Assembly (NCBI GenBank): GCA_039090855.1
Contig: CM077024.1
Location: 62,953,594 to 63,017,593, forward strand
Direction of reading: 5' to 3'
Length of the DNA: 64,000 bases
Source: Macrothele yani
Taxonomy: Eukaryota; Arthropoda; Arachnida; Araneae; Macrothelidae
The position numbers and the translations under genes are program-made. Below, piece after piece: positions 20,981-32,256 of this stretch (within the stretch, counting starts at the first letter, position 1; the number at the start of each line of letters is the position of its first letter). Under the pieces are notes generated by a model that worked only from the letters and a program-made list of their open reading frames with translations, was not told the origin of the DNA and ran no database searches.

Positions 20981-23142
20981 ATGTCTGATTCCATAAACGA
21001 AGACATTATAGCCGATTTGTTAAAAACTTCGTTTTCTCGCCGAACTTTTGAAGAAAAGAGAAATGTGATTTTGAAAGGAAGACCGATGCCTGCCAAGTTG
21101 CCAAGTTTAACGCAGCAACAAAAGAATATTACTCAACATTTTCAAAACGCCAATTGTAAAAGATGCGAATGGCTTGCCAGAAGTGTTAAGACCAACAAAC
21201 TGTTTTTTCGGAACTGTTTTGTTGGAACTGTTTGGTTTCCTGTGACAGAAGCTCCACTTGGACAACAGGATACAGCAAGCTAAGCAATTTAACTAAAGCA
21301 ATACGGGATCATGATGTTGCTGTTAAGCATATTCGTGCGTCCGTTGCACTCGCAACTTTTGGAACTGTTCGTATTGAAACTGAGGTCAGTGACCAGATAC
21401 GACAAAACGTAAGTTAACACAATGAAAAGGTAAAACGCAATAGAGATATTTTGAAACTGCTTATAAATGCCGTTTGCTTCCTTGCAAAGCTAGAAATTTC
21501 ATTTTGAGGAGATGACGAGTCAAAAACTTCCAACAACCGCGGAAATTATTTGGAACTTTTGGACTACATTGCTCAGTATGATCCTGTACTAAAAAAACAT
21601 TTGGAGTCTTCGACAGTATTCAAAAGAGTATCAAATGGTATTCAAAATGATTTAATTGATTGTGTTGCCAATGCACTGTGTAATGAAATTAAACGCCAGT
21701 TAAAGCAGTCCGATTTTGTTGCCATATTAGCAGATGAAACTACCGACGTCTCGAAAAAGTCTCAATTTTCTCTTGTTTATCGGTATGCAAATGAAGGGAG
21801 GGCGGTAGAAAGATTTGTGTGCTTCCAAGACGTTAGTGAGGAAAAACAGCGGCAGTACTTTCTGGTGTTATTTTGTCCCATATTAAGGATTTTTCAGACT
21901 GTGGTGGAAAACTCGTCGCGCAGAGCTACGACTGAACTGCAGTAATGGCCTCTTCCTTGCATGGTGTACAGTCGAATATTAAGGCATCCTTCCCACAAGC
22001 CCTCTGTGTTCACTGCTATGCACACTGTATGAATTTAGTGCTTTCCCAAAGCGCTTCAGATATTCCTGAATGTCGTATCTTTTTTGCTACTCTTAATGGG
22101 CTTGCAGCGTTTTTCTCGAGATCACCAAAGCGCTCAAAATTTCTTGATGCCTTTTTGGGACGCTGACTACCCAATACTTGCCCAACAAGATGGAATTACT
22201 CATCACGACTCGTCAATACTGTCCGTCCACGAAAAAAAGAAGAGCTTCGCCAGACTTTTGCTGCCATGTTGGAACATCAATCACAAGTAGAAAGGGATAT
22301 TCTTGCGGGTGTTCAGGGACATTTGTCCAATTTAGAAAACTTTGAATTTTGCTTTCTTCTTGCGACCTTTCATAGTATTTTTTCTCTTACTGATGTTTTG
22401 TTCAGCGTGCTTCAGAATGCTTCATTAGACATTGTTTACTGCAGAAGTAAGATAACGGAAACACAAAATGCTGTGAAATCTCTGAGAAGTCGTTTTCAGG
22501 AAGTGTACGAAGGAACAATTGCTATTGTTGGACTCCCAAGAAAACGAAACCGAAACCTTTCTGAAGACATTGCGATTACCACTAAATACAGAAGATTATA
22601 TTTTGAGATTTTCGTTAATGTCGAACAACACATTAATACAAGATTTCAGGATTATGAAAAGCTTACATTTTTGTGCTCACTGGATTCTTCGAAGTACAGC
22701 TCTTACGTTCACACTTTTCTAACTGATGGTTTGAAAAGGCTTACTTGAAAATTATGGTTGCTACTTCGATGAAGTACGTTTGAAAAACGAATTAATCGTA
22801 ACATACAGTTCACACGAATTTTCTGACAAGTCACCTATATAGCTTGTGTAGATGTTAGCGACTTCAGCACTTGGAAAATCGATGCCACAACTTTACCTAT
22901 TGGCTTCACTTATAAGTGTGTTACCTGTGTCCACTTCAAAAGTTGAAAGATCGTTTTCTGCATTAAAGCGAATTAAGACATACGCACGAAACAGAACAGG
23001 ACAGAAACGACTCTCGCGTCTTGGACTGATATCAATTGAAAGTGATCCATTAAATACCCTGAAAGAAGGAAATACTTTTTTCGATTCTGTAATAGAACAT
23101 TTTGCTGCAAGTGACCGAAGAATAGAGTTTACTTTTAAATAG
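20981..23142 (+). pseudogene. hAT transposase with TTF-type zinc finger, ZMYM1-like, broken
   Basis: The N-terminal frame (20981-21283) has the TTF-type DNA-binding segment CKRCEWLARSVKTNKLF. Later frames hold the catalytic core: FVAILADETTDVSKKSQ carries the first acidic residue, and ALCVHCYAHCMNLVLSQ the CxxH motif. LPVSTSKVERSFSALKRIK followed by RLSRLGLISIE is the C-terminal hAT dimerisation domain, ending at 23142. At least five frameshifts or stops (around 21240, 21417, 21510, 21920 and 22166) inactivate it. The order and spacing match full-length hAT transposases of about 650-700 residues. Confidence 0.9.
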
Positions 23143-23191
23143 AAAGGTATGTTAAGTGACTTCAGTCTATTCGGAAAACAGAAGTCTTTTG

Positions 23192-23690
23192 AAGATGACA
23201 ATCCGATTTTTGGCGTAAATGTGACAAGGATGGTAAGTCAGATAATATCCGAAAACTTGAAAATTTTCATCGTCCTGGAGCGGGACTCGAACCCGCGTCT
23301 CCCAGAAAACGCCCTGGTATGCTATTCAAAATTTGTATTATATGGCGTAATCCCGTATTTCTTTCATGATTTATCTGCTTCTCCGGGCAAACACGGGATA
23401 GATTCTTAACCTCCAGATTCGCTAAACATGAATGCCGGTTGCTTCGACTAGCGAATCCTGTGATGGTTAAATTTAAATTGATCGGAAACTTGGTCGTTCT
23501 GGGTGGTGTAGTGGTTAGCATACCCGGGCGTTTTCTGGGAGATGCGGGTTCGAGTCCCGCTCCAGGACGATGAAAATTTTCAAGTTTTCGGATATTATCT
23601 GACTTACCATCCTTGTCACATTTACGCCAAAAATTGGATTGCCATCTTCAAAATTTGTATTATATGGCGTAATCCCGTATTTCTTTCATG
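23192..23690. mobile_element. tRNA-like repeat dimer with inverted 5' part, inside the hAT
   Basis: Flanked by a perfect 12-bp duplication, AGAAGTCTTTTG (23180-23191 and 23691-23702). The left third (23192 to about 23332) is antisense and ends inside a partial tRNA-like sequence. The rest is sense, with a full tRNA-like copy at 23502-23574, and ends ...TTTCTTTCATG. The sense part starts at TTCAAAATTTG, exactly the base sequence that follows the GTCATCTT edge of the inverted part in the 330-bp unit. This is what 5' inversion (twin priming) of a tandem transcript would give. Confidence 0.85.
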
Positions 23691-23896
23691 AGAAGTCTTT
23701 TGTTTTAGATTTTGCTGTGTTGTGTAAAATAATAGATATTAAAAATTAGCTATGATATCTATATCGTAAGCTATGTTTTTCCACTTTTATTATTTCAAAA
23801 ATCTGAACCTAATGTCAATTGTAAAAAAGTGAAAAGTAATTGCCTTTGCGACTGCTTGGGTAGTCTGTTGGGTCACCGCACGTCACTGATTTTCTA

Positions 23897-25009
23897 CATA
23901 TGATCTGAATAGCATCTGTACATTTTTTGATGTATTCCTTATCTGTCATTACTCTAAGTATTTTATCAGTATACTGTTCCTTCCGCATGATGCAATTTCA
24001 GTGTCACAGAGTTTGTAATCATGTTGAATTAAGTAAGCCTCCTAAGGCTATAAAGGAGTCTTACTCAATATAGGAATGTTGGAAAGCAGGTCAGAAGTAT
24101 GCATGGCTGAAAAACACTTAGCCCACTAGGGCACCTGAAGACATATCTTAGATTAATAGTAGAAAACAGAACTCATATAATACGCTCTGCTCTACCATAT
24201 TAACAAAAATATAGGCTACACCTCCTTCTGCTCCAATCTTGCTTTTATCAAACTGGAATACGATCTTGAATTGCACTTATATAAAGCACGCGTACTATAT
24301 GTACCTATTGTCACAAGTTCGTATGTAATTCTCACAAGCAACGAAAACAAAGATCGATACGTGCTGATGAGTTTTTCACTGAAAGTGTGGAAAACCAAGT
24401 CCACATGAAAATTATAATGTGTCGCATTTCGGTGACCTTCCTGATTATTTGTTAAAAACCATTTTAGCACTATTAACAAAGAACTGTATTAGTACTGCAT
24501 ACTCCGAACAAACCTCCCAAAAAACATATGGCTGCTGATCATGTATGTACATTATTTCACAGAAGATATCACCGGTTTTTTGCTTTAGACTTTTACGCAC
24601 GCTCAAAAGACCAAGCCGTAACAATTTCTCCCTATCCACCGAATGGTCATGACATGTATTACAAACAGGAAATCGTGTCGCAGGTCAAGCAACTTGTTGA
24701 GAAAGGCAGGTTTTGAAAGACTAGTGACTCAGGAACATAGTGCTTTACTTGAAACAAAAGAATTAAAATCCAGACGGGAATTTTCAGGCGAATGTTTAAA
24801 TCACGGAAATAATCCGTAGGAGCAAATAATTATAGAGAACAAGAAGAACATGCGCGAGATTGGTAAGAATTCCAAATTTTCCTTGGGCTTGCATAGTAGG
24901 CTGTTTCTGTTCGAAAAGCATTCAAAACGCTTCAAGGCTTACCTCGAGAGGCGGAATCGCTGCTACTTTATTCTGAACAAACGAGAGAAAGACGATGAGT
25001 TGCTTGTGG
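23897..25009. other. Intronic, no recognised gene
   Basis: AT-rich. Open frames below 90 codons lack domains or splice context. Confidence 0.4.
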
Positions 25010-25190
25010 TAGTGGCCTCTGACTGTTTAGTCCAATATCCCTCGAATCCCGGTTGAGGTATGGACCAACTATCCTACGACGTTTGCTCTCTGCCATTACT
25101 GGAACCAGTGGCCCCAAATTATGGACGAGCGACTGCCTAGTGGCAATGAAGCAGCTCATGGTGGTCATTAAACTCAGAAAACAGAGAGAG
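25010..25190 (+). repeat. tRNA-derived SINE, family A, old copy
   Basis: A strongly diverged sense copy: GTGGTAGTGGCCTCTGACTG head, box B-like CTCGAATCCCGG, body CTGGAACCAGTGGCCCCAAATTA in part, and a GA-rich microsatellite (25183-25200) at the tail. Confidence 0.7.
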
Positions 25191-25466
25191 AGAGAGAGAG
25201 AAAAGGAACGGAAAGATTGAACTGCCTGATAACGATTCAACTCAAGACACCACAAACTGTAAAAGTGGCTGGCTATGAAATTAAATCAAGCCTGGATGGG
25301 GGCCAACGGTTTTTAGAAAACTGGAATCTCACTGTTTATGAAAAGCATAGCTGGGAATTTTGCAGTTTGTGGTGTCTTTGACAGCTATGTCAAACACCGA
25401 TAAAGATTGCAATAAAAGTAAATGAAAAATTTGTGAACGAATAACCTTAGTGTACTGAAAAAATAT

Positions 25467-25513
25467 ATATATTTCTATTTCAGAGTAATCATTACTCTGA
25501 GATAGAAATATAT
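25467..25513. repeat. AT-rich hairpin beside a mariner
   Basis: Arms 25467-25489 and 25491-25513 are 23-base inverted complements with one mismatch (ATTTCTATTTCAGAGTAAT and complement) around a single-base spacer. A third arm is at 26851-26873, just beyond the mariner. Confidence 0.8.
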
Positions 25514-25516
25514 CTA

Positions 25517-26850
25517 AAGGGTGATTCATATAAAACTAACACATTTCATTATCAATTTAAGTGAACAAGAATAAAGCTAACAGCAAGTTATGCCATCTGA
25601 AATGTAGCACATCTATGGGAGTTTACATAACATTTACCTTTACACCTAACGCTGAAAATGTCCGCCCCCTTCTGAAGGCACATCTGGACACGTCGTTCCA
25701 TGTTCCTGGCTGTTCGTTGGAGCATCGTCTTGTCAATACCGTTGATTTCGTTTGTAACGTTCTACTTCAATTAGTTTAGTGTCCAAGGGCGTGTAGAGTG
25801 CACTCTTTCCTTAGCAGACCCCCACAAAAATAAATCTGGTTTTGTCAAATCTGGTGATCTCGGTGGCCATAAGTTACGGGAAATTATCCGGTCCTCAAAG
25901 AAACTGGGAATCAGCGCCATGGACTCATTTGTTGTAGGGCACGTGGCGCCATCCTGTTGAAAATAGAGCTCTATGTCCTTCAACTGTTCAACACAGTATA
26001 TGAAAATTCGTTGGTACTCTGCAGTGTTGACAGTCCCGTTGAAATAAAAAATGGGACCCACTATTCTTTCAGCAGATATTGTGCACCAAACTCCGACTTT
26101 TTGTGGGTGCATAGGCGCTTCCTGAAGGGCGCGCGGATGTTCTGCAGCCCAAATGCGTGTGTTCTGTGAATTGACATAGCCACATAAGTGGAACCACGTC
26201 TCGTCCAGTGAACCACGTGATGGATAATATGCCAGGATTTTGAGCAATGAAGTCCTGAAACCAGCAACAGTAGTGCACTCATTTTCTCTTATCTGGCTCA
26301 AGCAACTCATGAACAGCTGTCAGCCTATACGGCCTTAGCCTCGCTTTCTTAGCAGCTCTCTGACACATGGAGCTTGACGAGTACCCGATCTCCTGCAACA
26401 GACGCCGTAATGACTTCTGGGGTGACCACTGCAGTCGTGCCTCAACGTCCGCAGGAACCGTCGGCAGTGCAGATGAACGATGCTTGCCGGTTTCACTCAC
26501 AAGACATCCTGTTTCCAACTTGAGTACAAGCGCCAGTAAATAGAGTTCCTTTGGGGAGGTTTGCTAACACCAAATTCCCTCGCGTATGCCCTTTGCGTAG
26601 CTGTGATCGAGTTTGTAATCCAGTACGTTTTCACACGAAATATCCGCTGCTGTAGCGTGTACTGCATCTTCACACTAAATGATTCAATCTGACGGCGACA
26701 ACTACCACATGCTGCACAGCAGCGCCCTCTCGTGAGAATAGAGGAATCTCGCATATGCCTCCGCGTCGTTTGACATTAACACGGACCATTACGATTTATT
26801 CCTGCTTAAATAAAACGAACATGAAATGTGTTAGTTTTCTACGAATCAAC
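25517..26850 (-). mobile_element. Mariner-superfamily element, DUF4817-type
   Basis: Inverted ends begin AAGGGTGATTCATATAAAAC on the left; on the right the complement reads GTTGATTCGTAGAAAACTAA. The transposase is split over three minus-strand frames: 26754-26497 (helix-turn-helix, YTLQQRIFRVKTYWITNS), 26518-26279 (RLQWSPQKSLRRLLQEIGY) and 26310-25771. The last carries the DETWFHLCGYVNSQN first-aspartate region, FQQDGATC with the second aspartate, and SPDLTKPDLFLWG with the third. If the PD after LTK is catalytic, 38 residues separate the second and third aspartates. It is a dead copy. Confidence 0.9.
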
Positions 26851-27019
26851 ATGTATTTCTATTTCAGAGTAATGTGCAAATTAAAAGTGCTGCCTATTTT
26901 CTGGTTGATTTCACCCTGATTAAAAGTATAAGTTTGAGCTACCAGCAGCATATCTGCACGCAGGGGCGGTTTGGGACTACCAAACCAGGCTGGGAAATTT
27001 TAATCATAAAGGTCAACTA

Positions 27020-28369
27020 CAGGGTGATCCATTTAAACCAGTACCATGTGATTTACTTATAACTTTTTTATAAATAACAACAAAATCATACAGTGAGTTG
27101 AGAATTATACATGTGGTATTGGAGAATCATTTTATCAAAGAAAATGTTGGAATTGTCCTCCATTTTCTTGTAAACACAGTTGAACACGCCGCACCATATT
27201 CAGTGGTGTCTCATGTAGAGTACGAGCAGTAACATTGCCAATTTCAGTCTCGATTGTTTCACGCAATGCATCCAATGTTTTTGGATGGGTTTTGTAAACT
27301 CTATTCTTTAAGTAGCCCCATAAAAAAGTCAGAGGAAGCTAAGTCCGAAGATCGCGGAGGCCATATGTTTTTTGAAATTAATGTCATCAAAGAAGCTGGT
27401 TATGAGTTCCATTGAGACTTTCGATGTGTGACACGTAGCGCCATCTTGCTGAAAGTAGCCCTCTGTCAATTCAACGTCATCAAGTTGTTCCACAAATTCA
27501 TTGAATATGCGGCAATAAACGTTAGTGTTGACAGTCTCAGAGAAAAAAATGGGGCCAATAATGTTCGTAGACGAAACCGCACACCATACACCAACCTTTT
27601 GTGAATGCATCGGTGTTTCACACATAACGTGTGGGTTTTCGGCAGCCCAGTATCTGCTGTTTTGCGAATTGACGTAGCCTGACAGATGAAACCAGGCTTC
27701 ATCCGTAAACCATGTGATGGAGAGAATATCAGATCGCAAATTAAGAACATTTTGAAACCATTTGAAGTAACTTACTCTCTTTCCCTTGTCCGGTTCCTGC
27801 AGCTGATGGATTGCGTGCACTTTAAATGGTCGAATATTCGCTTTTTTGCTGCTCTTTGACAAGTTCCGTATGAATATCCTGTCTGTTGGCTTAATCTGCG
27901 CAACGATTTCGTCGGAGATTAAAGTAAACGTTGCCGAACATCGTCCACACGCGTTTGGGGCATCGGAGGGAGATGTCTAGCGCTACCGCTGAGAAGAGAA
28001 CCGTTTTGCTCCAGTTGTTTTGCCATCGACAGAATTGTTGACATGCTTGGCACTTTTCGAACTCCAAACTCTCTTCGAAATGCTTGTTGCGTTTTGATGA
28101 CAGAATTGGTTACCCAATACGATTTCACTAAAAAAAACACGCTCTGGAACAGAGTACTGCATGTTTCCGAATGCACGCAAGTGAATGACAACGCAACAAC
28201 AAACAAATCACGAGCTGAGTTACAGTTACGGTTAACAATCTTCTTCACGGTGGCAGTTTTCATACTCCAGGAGTTGCTGTTCCTATTGAAAAAAAGAAGA
28301 AGTTCCTTGCGCGATCCCTTGCAAAAATGTAAGTTTTTTTCAGGGTACTGGTTTAAATGGATTACCCTG
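27020..28369 (-). mobile_element. Mariner-superfamily element, DUF4817-type
   Basis: Flanked by TA on both sides, with inverted ends CAGGGTGATCCATTTAAACC and its near complement at 28344-28369. The minus-strand transposase is in two main frames. The N-terminal one is within 28380-27919 (TCSTLFQSVFFLVKSYWVTN, then the helix-turn-helix REFGVRKVPS). The second, 27862-27329, carries WFTDEAWFHLSGYVNSQN (first Asp), FQQDGATCHTS (second Asp), then a frameshift just before the SPDL-type third region. It is related to but distinct from the copy at 25517. Confidence 0.92.
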
Positions 28370-28382
28370 TATAAAAACATAC

Positions 28383-29040
28383 ATCATCATTGTCATCCAT
28401 TATCAATCCACTGCTGGACGAAGGTCTCCCCAAGTTTCTTCCACAACGATCTGTCTTGTGCCAGTCTCCTCCATATCACTCCCGCATACTTTCGAATTTC
28501 ATCCACCCATCTTCCATGTGGTCTTCTTCTGGGTCTTTTCCTGTCCCTTGGAATCCAATCTAAAATTTCGGCTGTCCATCGATGGTCTGTCCTTCTGGCA
28601 GTATGTCCAGCCCATTGCCATTTCAGGGATTTTATTCTGATCATGATGTCTTTCACTCTTGTCATTTTTCGGATCCAGGAGTTCCTCTTCTTATCTCTCC
28701 TGGTTACACCAAGCATGAACCACTCCATGCTTCTGTGAGTTGTCTGCAGACTTTGTATATCTCTTTTAGTTAAGGTCCACGTCTCTGCACCATACGTAAG
28801 CACTGGACGGATGCATTGATCAAACACTTTTCTTTTAAGACATAATGGCATATTGCTCTTGAAAATTATGCTGTTTCTTCCAAAAGCTCTCCAAGCAAGT
28901 TTTATACGCCGATTAATTTCTTCATCAATGTGACCCTCGCTTGATATCTGCTGTCCAAGATAAACGTACATATCTGTTATCTCCAGCTTTTCTCCATCAA
29001 TTGATACATAAATTTCCTCATGAAAAAATTCTGCCAGATT
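28383..29040 (-). repeat. RTE LINE 3' fragment
   Basis: The minus strand encodes about 215 residues matching the C-terminus of the RTE at 48872-51682, from EKLEITDMYVYLGQQISSEG to VQQWIDNG. It includes the conserved YGAETWTLTKRD and the RKRPRRRPHGRW segments. The 3' end abuts the mariner at 28369. This frame is still open, so the copy is relatively young. Confidence 0.92.
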
Positions 29041-29049
29041 CTGGATCAA

Positions 29050-30049
29050 AGAGAACTGCTGAAATATGCATTGTAAGACGAATTCGGTTGCGAATAAATT
29101 TTAACGGTGAGATAATTTTTAAATTCCGCTCATGATCGTACGTGGCATCAAACCGCACTCAAAAACGTTGTGTTGTAGTGTTGTACCAGATAATTGTTTT
29201 CCTTTGAAAAACTTGGGTTTTAAAAAAAATAAGAAAAAAAAAAGATAAAAAATCACGAGTCTCTTGAAGACTTTATTTTTAACTAAATTAATTTCATGAA
29301 GATCATTCTGAAAGTAGAAATGTGCACGTGCCACATAGCAATTTTCCTATGCAATTAATTTTCATAATTATTTGGCCACTGATCCCCTACTAGGCACTGG
29401 CATCTCCTTAAGTAGAAGGCTTTTCTCAGGCTACCTATTATTTTGACCCTCGAATCACAATTTTGTCCCCTAAAGAATTACTAGTAAACCGTTGTTTCTT
29501 TTTAAATAAATGTGGGTGGGACACATATCTCTGCTGAAGGATCGCTTTGTTCTCTGTGTCAGTCAGTGGGTAAGGATGTGGGGATCACAATAGGTATTAG
29601 TGTCTCCTGCATGGTTACAAAAAGTGGGTAGGTAGGGCATACCAATGACCTTGGGCTCCAAGTCAATAACACACGTCTAACTGTAGTTAGCTTCAGTTCC
29701 ATTAATTTGCAACAGCGTGCTTAGTGCGGCGGTACTTTTTCCACTTAAGTATAGAGAACTTTGCTATGTTGCTTCAGAGAAAACGGCCAACATATAGATA
29801 AAAAAAGACTTCCGTTTTTAAATGAAGTAACTTTTCAGACAGAAATGAAGTTAACGATTACTGTTCATAAGTACCAAAATAATTACTCGTTCTCCCAAAA
29901 AATTCAGACAAAAAAAAAAAAAAAAAACGAGAAATGGGCAATTTCTTAAGTGGTCCACCCGGAAATGTCCCGGTGGGTCAATCCGCCCCTGCACGGAAAA
30001 AAGATTATTTCTGTTTATAACCTAATGCATGTTTGTTTTTGTTTTTTAA
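29050..30049. other. Intronic, no recognised gene
   Basis: AT-rich, with an A-run at 29909-29927. A CCGCCCCTG segment at 29983-29991 mirrors CAGGGGCGG at 26961, so the two could be the ends of a decayed hAT-like element, but no convincing 8-bp duplication was found. Confidence 0.35.
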
Positions 30050-30050
30050 G

Positions 30051-30665
30051 GGCCGGTATATCAATTGATGATTCCTTGAAATTTGTTGGGCATCGCCAGC
30101 TAAAAGTGAAGATTCCGGAGAATGACAAGACATCGTCATCCGTTCTCTCTGAGTACGATCAGAGTGGCGGAGTGCCTGAGATCTCGACAGCCATTTTTTC
30201 TCAAGCTGATCCAGATACTGTCTTTGTAAACTCGATGGCCGAACTCGCTTCTTTTGCGCCTGCACTGAACGAGAAAAACCTTGCGAACGTTCATGGAAGT
30301 ATCAAATTCGTAGAACACAGCGGCCTAATACCTTTCAGTGTGTATCACGAAGATGGCAAAGACCAAAGGCCCCCTAGTGCCAATCTCGGACACATTTCCA
30401 ATGAAGGTGTACACGAAATTGCTCCAAATGGGCAACGGAGCAGTCTCAGCTTAGGCCCTGTTTCGATGGATCAGGAAATCGTCCTCGCCAGGCCTTTCGA
30501 AGAACAGCATCTTAATGCTCATTCAGAATTCAATAATGCCTGGAATGTCCCCCACAAAGATTATTACCTCCATGTCGTTCCCGAAGAATATCTGAGGGCA
30601 CCGGATTCTAATATAATTGCACCACTTGAAAGTTCTCTTCATGATCGTAGCCATGCAATGTACAG
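30051..30665 (+). CDS. Secreted mucin-like protein, second exon
   Basis: An acceptor with a T-rich tract ends at 30050, and the donor GTAAGA follows 30665. The exon enters one base before a codon boundary and leaves after two bases of a codon, matching both neighbours. It encodes about 205 residues starting AGISIDDSLKFVGHRQLKV: polar, with mixed charge, no cysteines and no transmembrane segment. A proline-rich section (RPPSANLGH) and HVVPEEYLRAPDSN lie toward the end. The downstream intron is about 22 kb. I do not recognise a domain. The exact phase match and absence of stops are the main evidence that it is real. Confidence 0.72.
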
Positions 30666-31547
30666 GTAAGATTTTGTACTAATACACTGTGTACAAGAAC
30701 GACTAGCATAGTTTAGGTTGCTAAATGATACAGATTAACACGTAAATTTTTCGACAGCATAAAATTTCTAAAATCATGCGACTAAAAAACAAAAGCAATT
30801 ACTTTCCGTCCATCATATATAGAGCTTACATCTCTAATATCAATGCAGACATTAATGTCTGTACACTGAATTGGAATTTGCATTGAAGTTCAGAAATCAC
30901 AATTAAAATTTGGCAGGTGGTATTTCTGTGTAACACGGTCGCTCTTTTTTTTTTTTTTTTTTTTTAAGATTTTTGGGAAAAGAAATCTTTTTTTATGGTG
31001 AAAGCTGAAGCTCTCTTTTTGTTACACAGCACGCAAATAACATTCAACTTGTTTCTCTGTTCGTATTGTGTTACTGCAGATACTAGTAATCCTATATAGC
31101 AGTGATCGGACTCTACATCGGCGTTAGACCTATTCGATGTAGTCGGCTATAAACCACAATGAGGAAAAACAAGGAACGTACAAAGAAAATACTGTAAACA
31201 TGTCAATGCAATTTCAATGCTATGATCAAGTTACTGAAGCATAATCATTATGCCAGCGCTAAGCCTAACATGGATCCGATCACCCCCACCGTGCAACAGA
31301 ACGGTGATCGCTGATCCACTGTAGGCTGTACCATAGGATTACCTGCATCTATAATAAAGCAGAATGAATAGTAAAATAAGTTTAATATTATTTTCACGCT
31401 CTAAAATGAAAAAAAAAGTGAACTATCATCATGAAAATATTTCTATTTTGAAAATCGCATAAAAATGCGTCAAGATTACATTGAAATACAAACAAACAAG
31501 TTAGTAAAATCACGCAATGCATTGATTATGATACGCTTTCCAACATA
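30666..31547. other. Intronic, no recognised gene
   Basis: Contains a T-run (30945-30965) and AT-rich sequence only. Confidence 0.4.
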
Positions 31548-32040
31548 CCAGATGGCTATGGAATGAATCTCGCTCCTGTATCCTGACCTTTGACCCCATT
31601 TCGATTATATTAAACAGAATTGGCTCAGTATATACCTCCAGAACAACATACTAAAGTTTTGCCGCAATCGAAGAATTTTTACTCAAGTTATGAGGAAAAT
31701 GGCTGTGGAATAAATCTCGCTCCTGTGCCCTGTCCTTTGACCCCATTTCGATGATATTCAACAGAACCGGTTCAGTATACCTTTGTAACAACATGGTAAA
31801 GTTTTGTCGCAATCGAAGCATTTTTACGTAAGTTATGACGCATAAGGGCGATGAAATGGATCCCGCTCCTATGTCCTGACCTTTGACCCCATTTCGTCCA
31901 TTTTCAATAGAGTTCGTCCCCAGGTTGTCTCCTACCACATACTAAAATTTCAACGAAATCGAACCATTTTTACGCAAGTTATCGTGCGGACAGACAGATG
32001 GACAAAGCTGGAGCATATACTGGAGCTTCAACCTACGGTT
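31548..32040 (+). repeat. Tandem repeat of ~155 bp, three copies
   Basis: Three copies start near 31548, 31690 and 31845. They share ATCTCGCTCCTGT, GACCTTTGACCCCATTTCG and GCAATCGAAGCATTTTTACG segments. The block ends in CGGACAGACAGATGGACAAA, which resembles the GACGGACGGACAAA tail of the module repeat at 15890. This suggests both arrays are the internal repeats of related mobile elements. Confidence 0.8.
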
Positions 32041-32256
32041 GGAAAGCGTAAAAAACTAATCACACTGTACCGATAATTCTGCTCCTGCGATTATGTGGGC
32101 TCTATATTGTTCAAAGTACTACGTAATACTCGTTTGACGTACTACTGAGGTGAAACACGAGTCAAATAAAATAAGTTTGCCGGCGTAATTCAGTTAGGAG
32201 AACAGCAGCTTCGGAATAGGTAGACGTTGGTTCAAACGCCACCACCGGCAAAAGGT

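Larger units (their letters stand above)
20453..23888 (+). mobile_element. hAT transposon
   Basis: The ends are CAGTGACGTGCATTCCACCC on the left and, on the right, the complement of CAGTGACGTGCGGTGACCC. Both carry subterminal ACCCAAGCAGT-type repeats. Flanking 8-mers, ATTTTTTA (20445-20452) and ATTTTCTA (23889-23896), differ at one base, as expected for an aged hAT duplication. It carries a broken transposase and a later tRNA-like insertion at 23192-23690. It sits in the tail of SINE B. Confidence 0.92.

Noticed and set aside
26961..29991. Decayed hAT with CAGGGGCGG ends
   Set aside because: The inverted similarity is limited to about 9-13 bases, and the flanking sequences share only GCACG in an offset position. 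Not enough to call.
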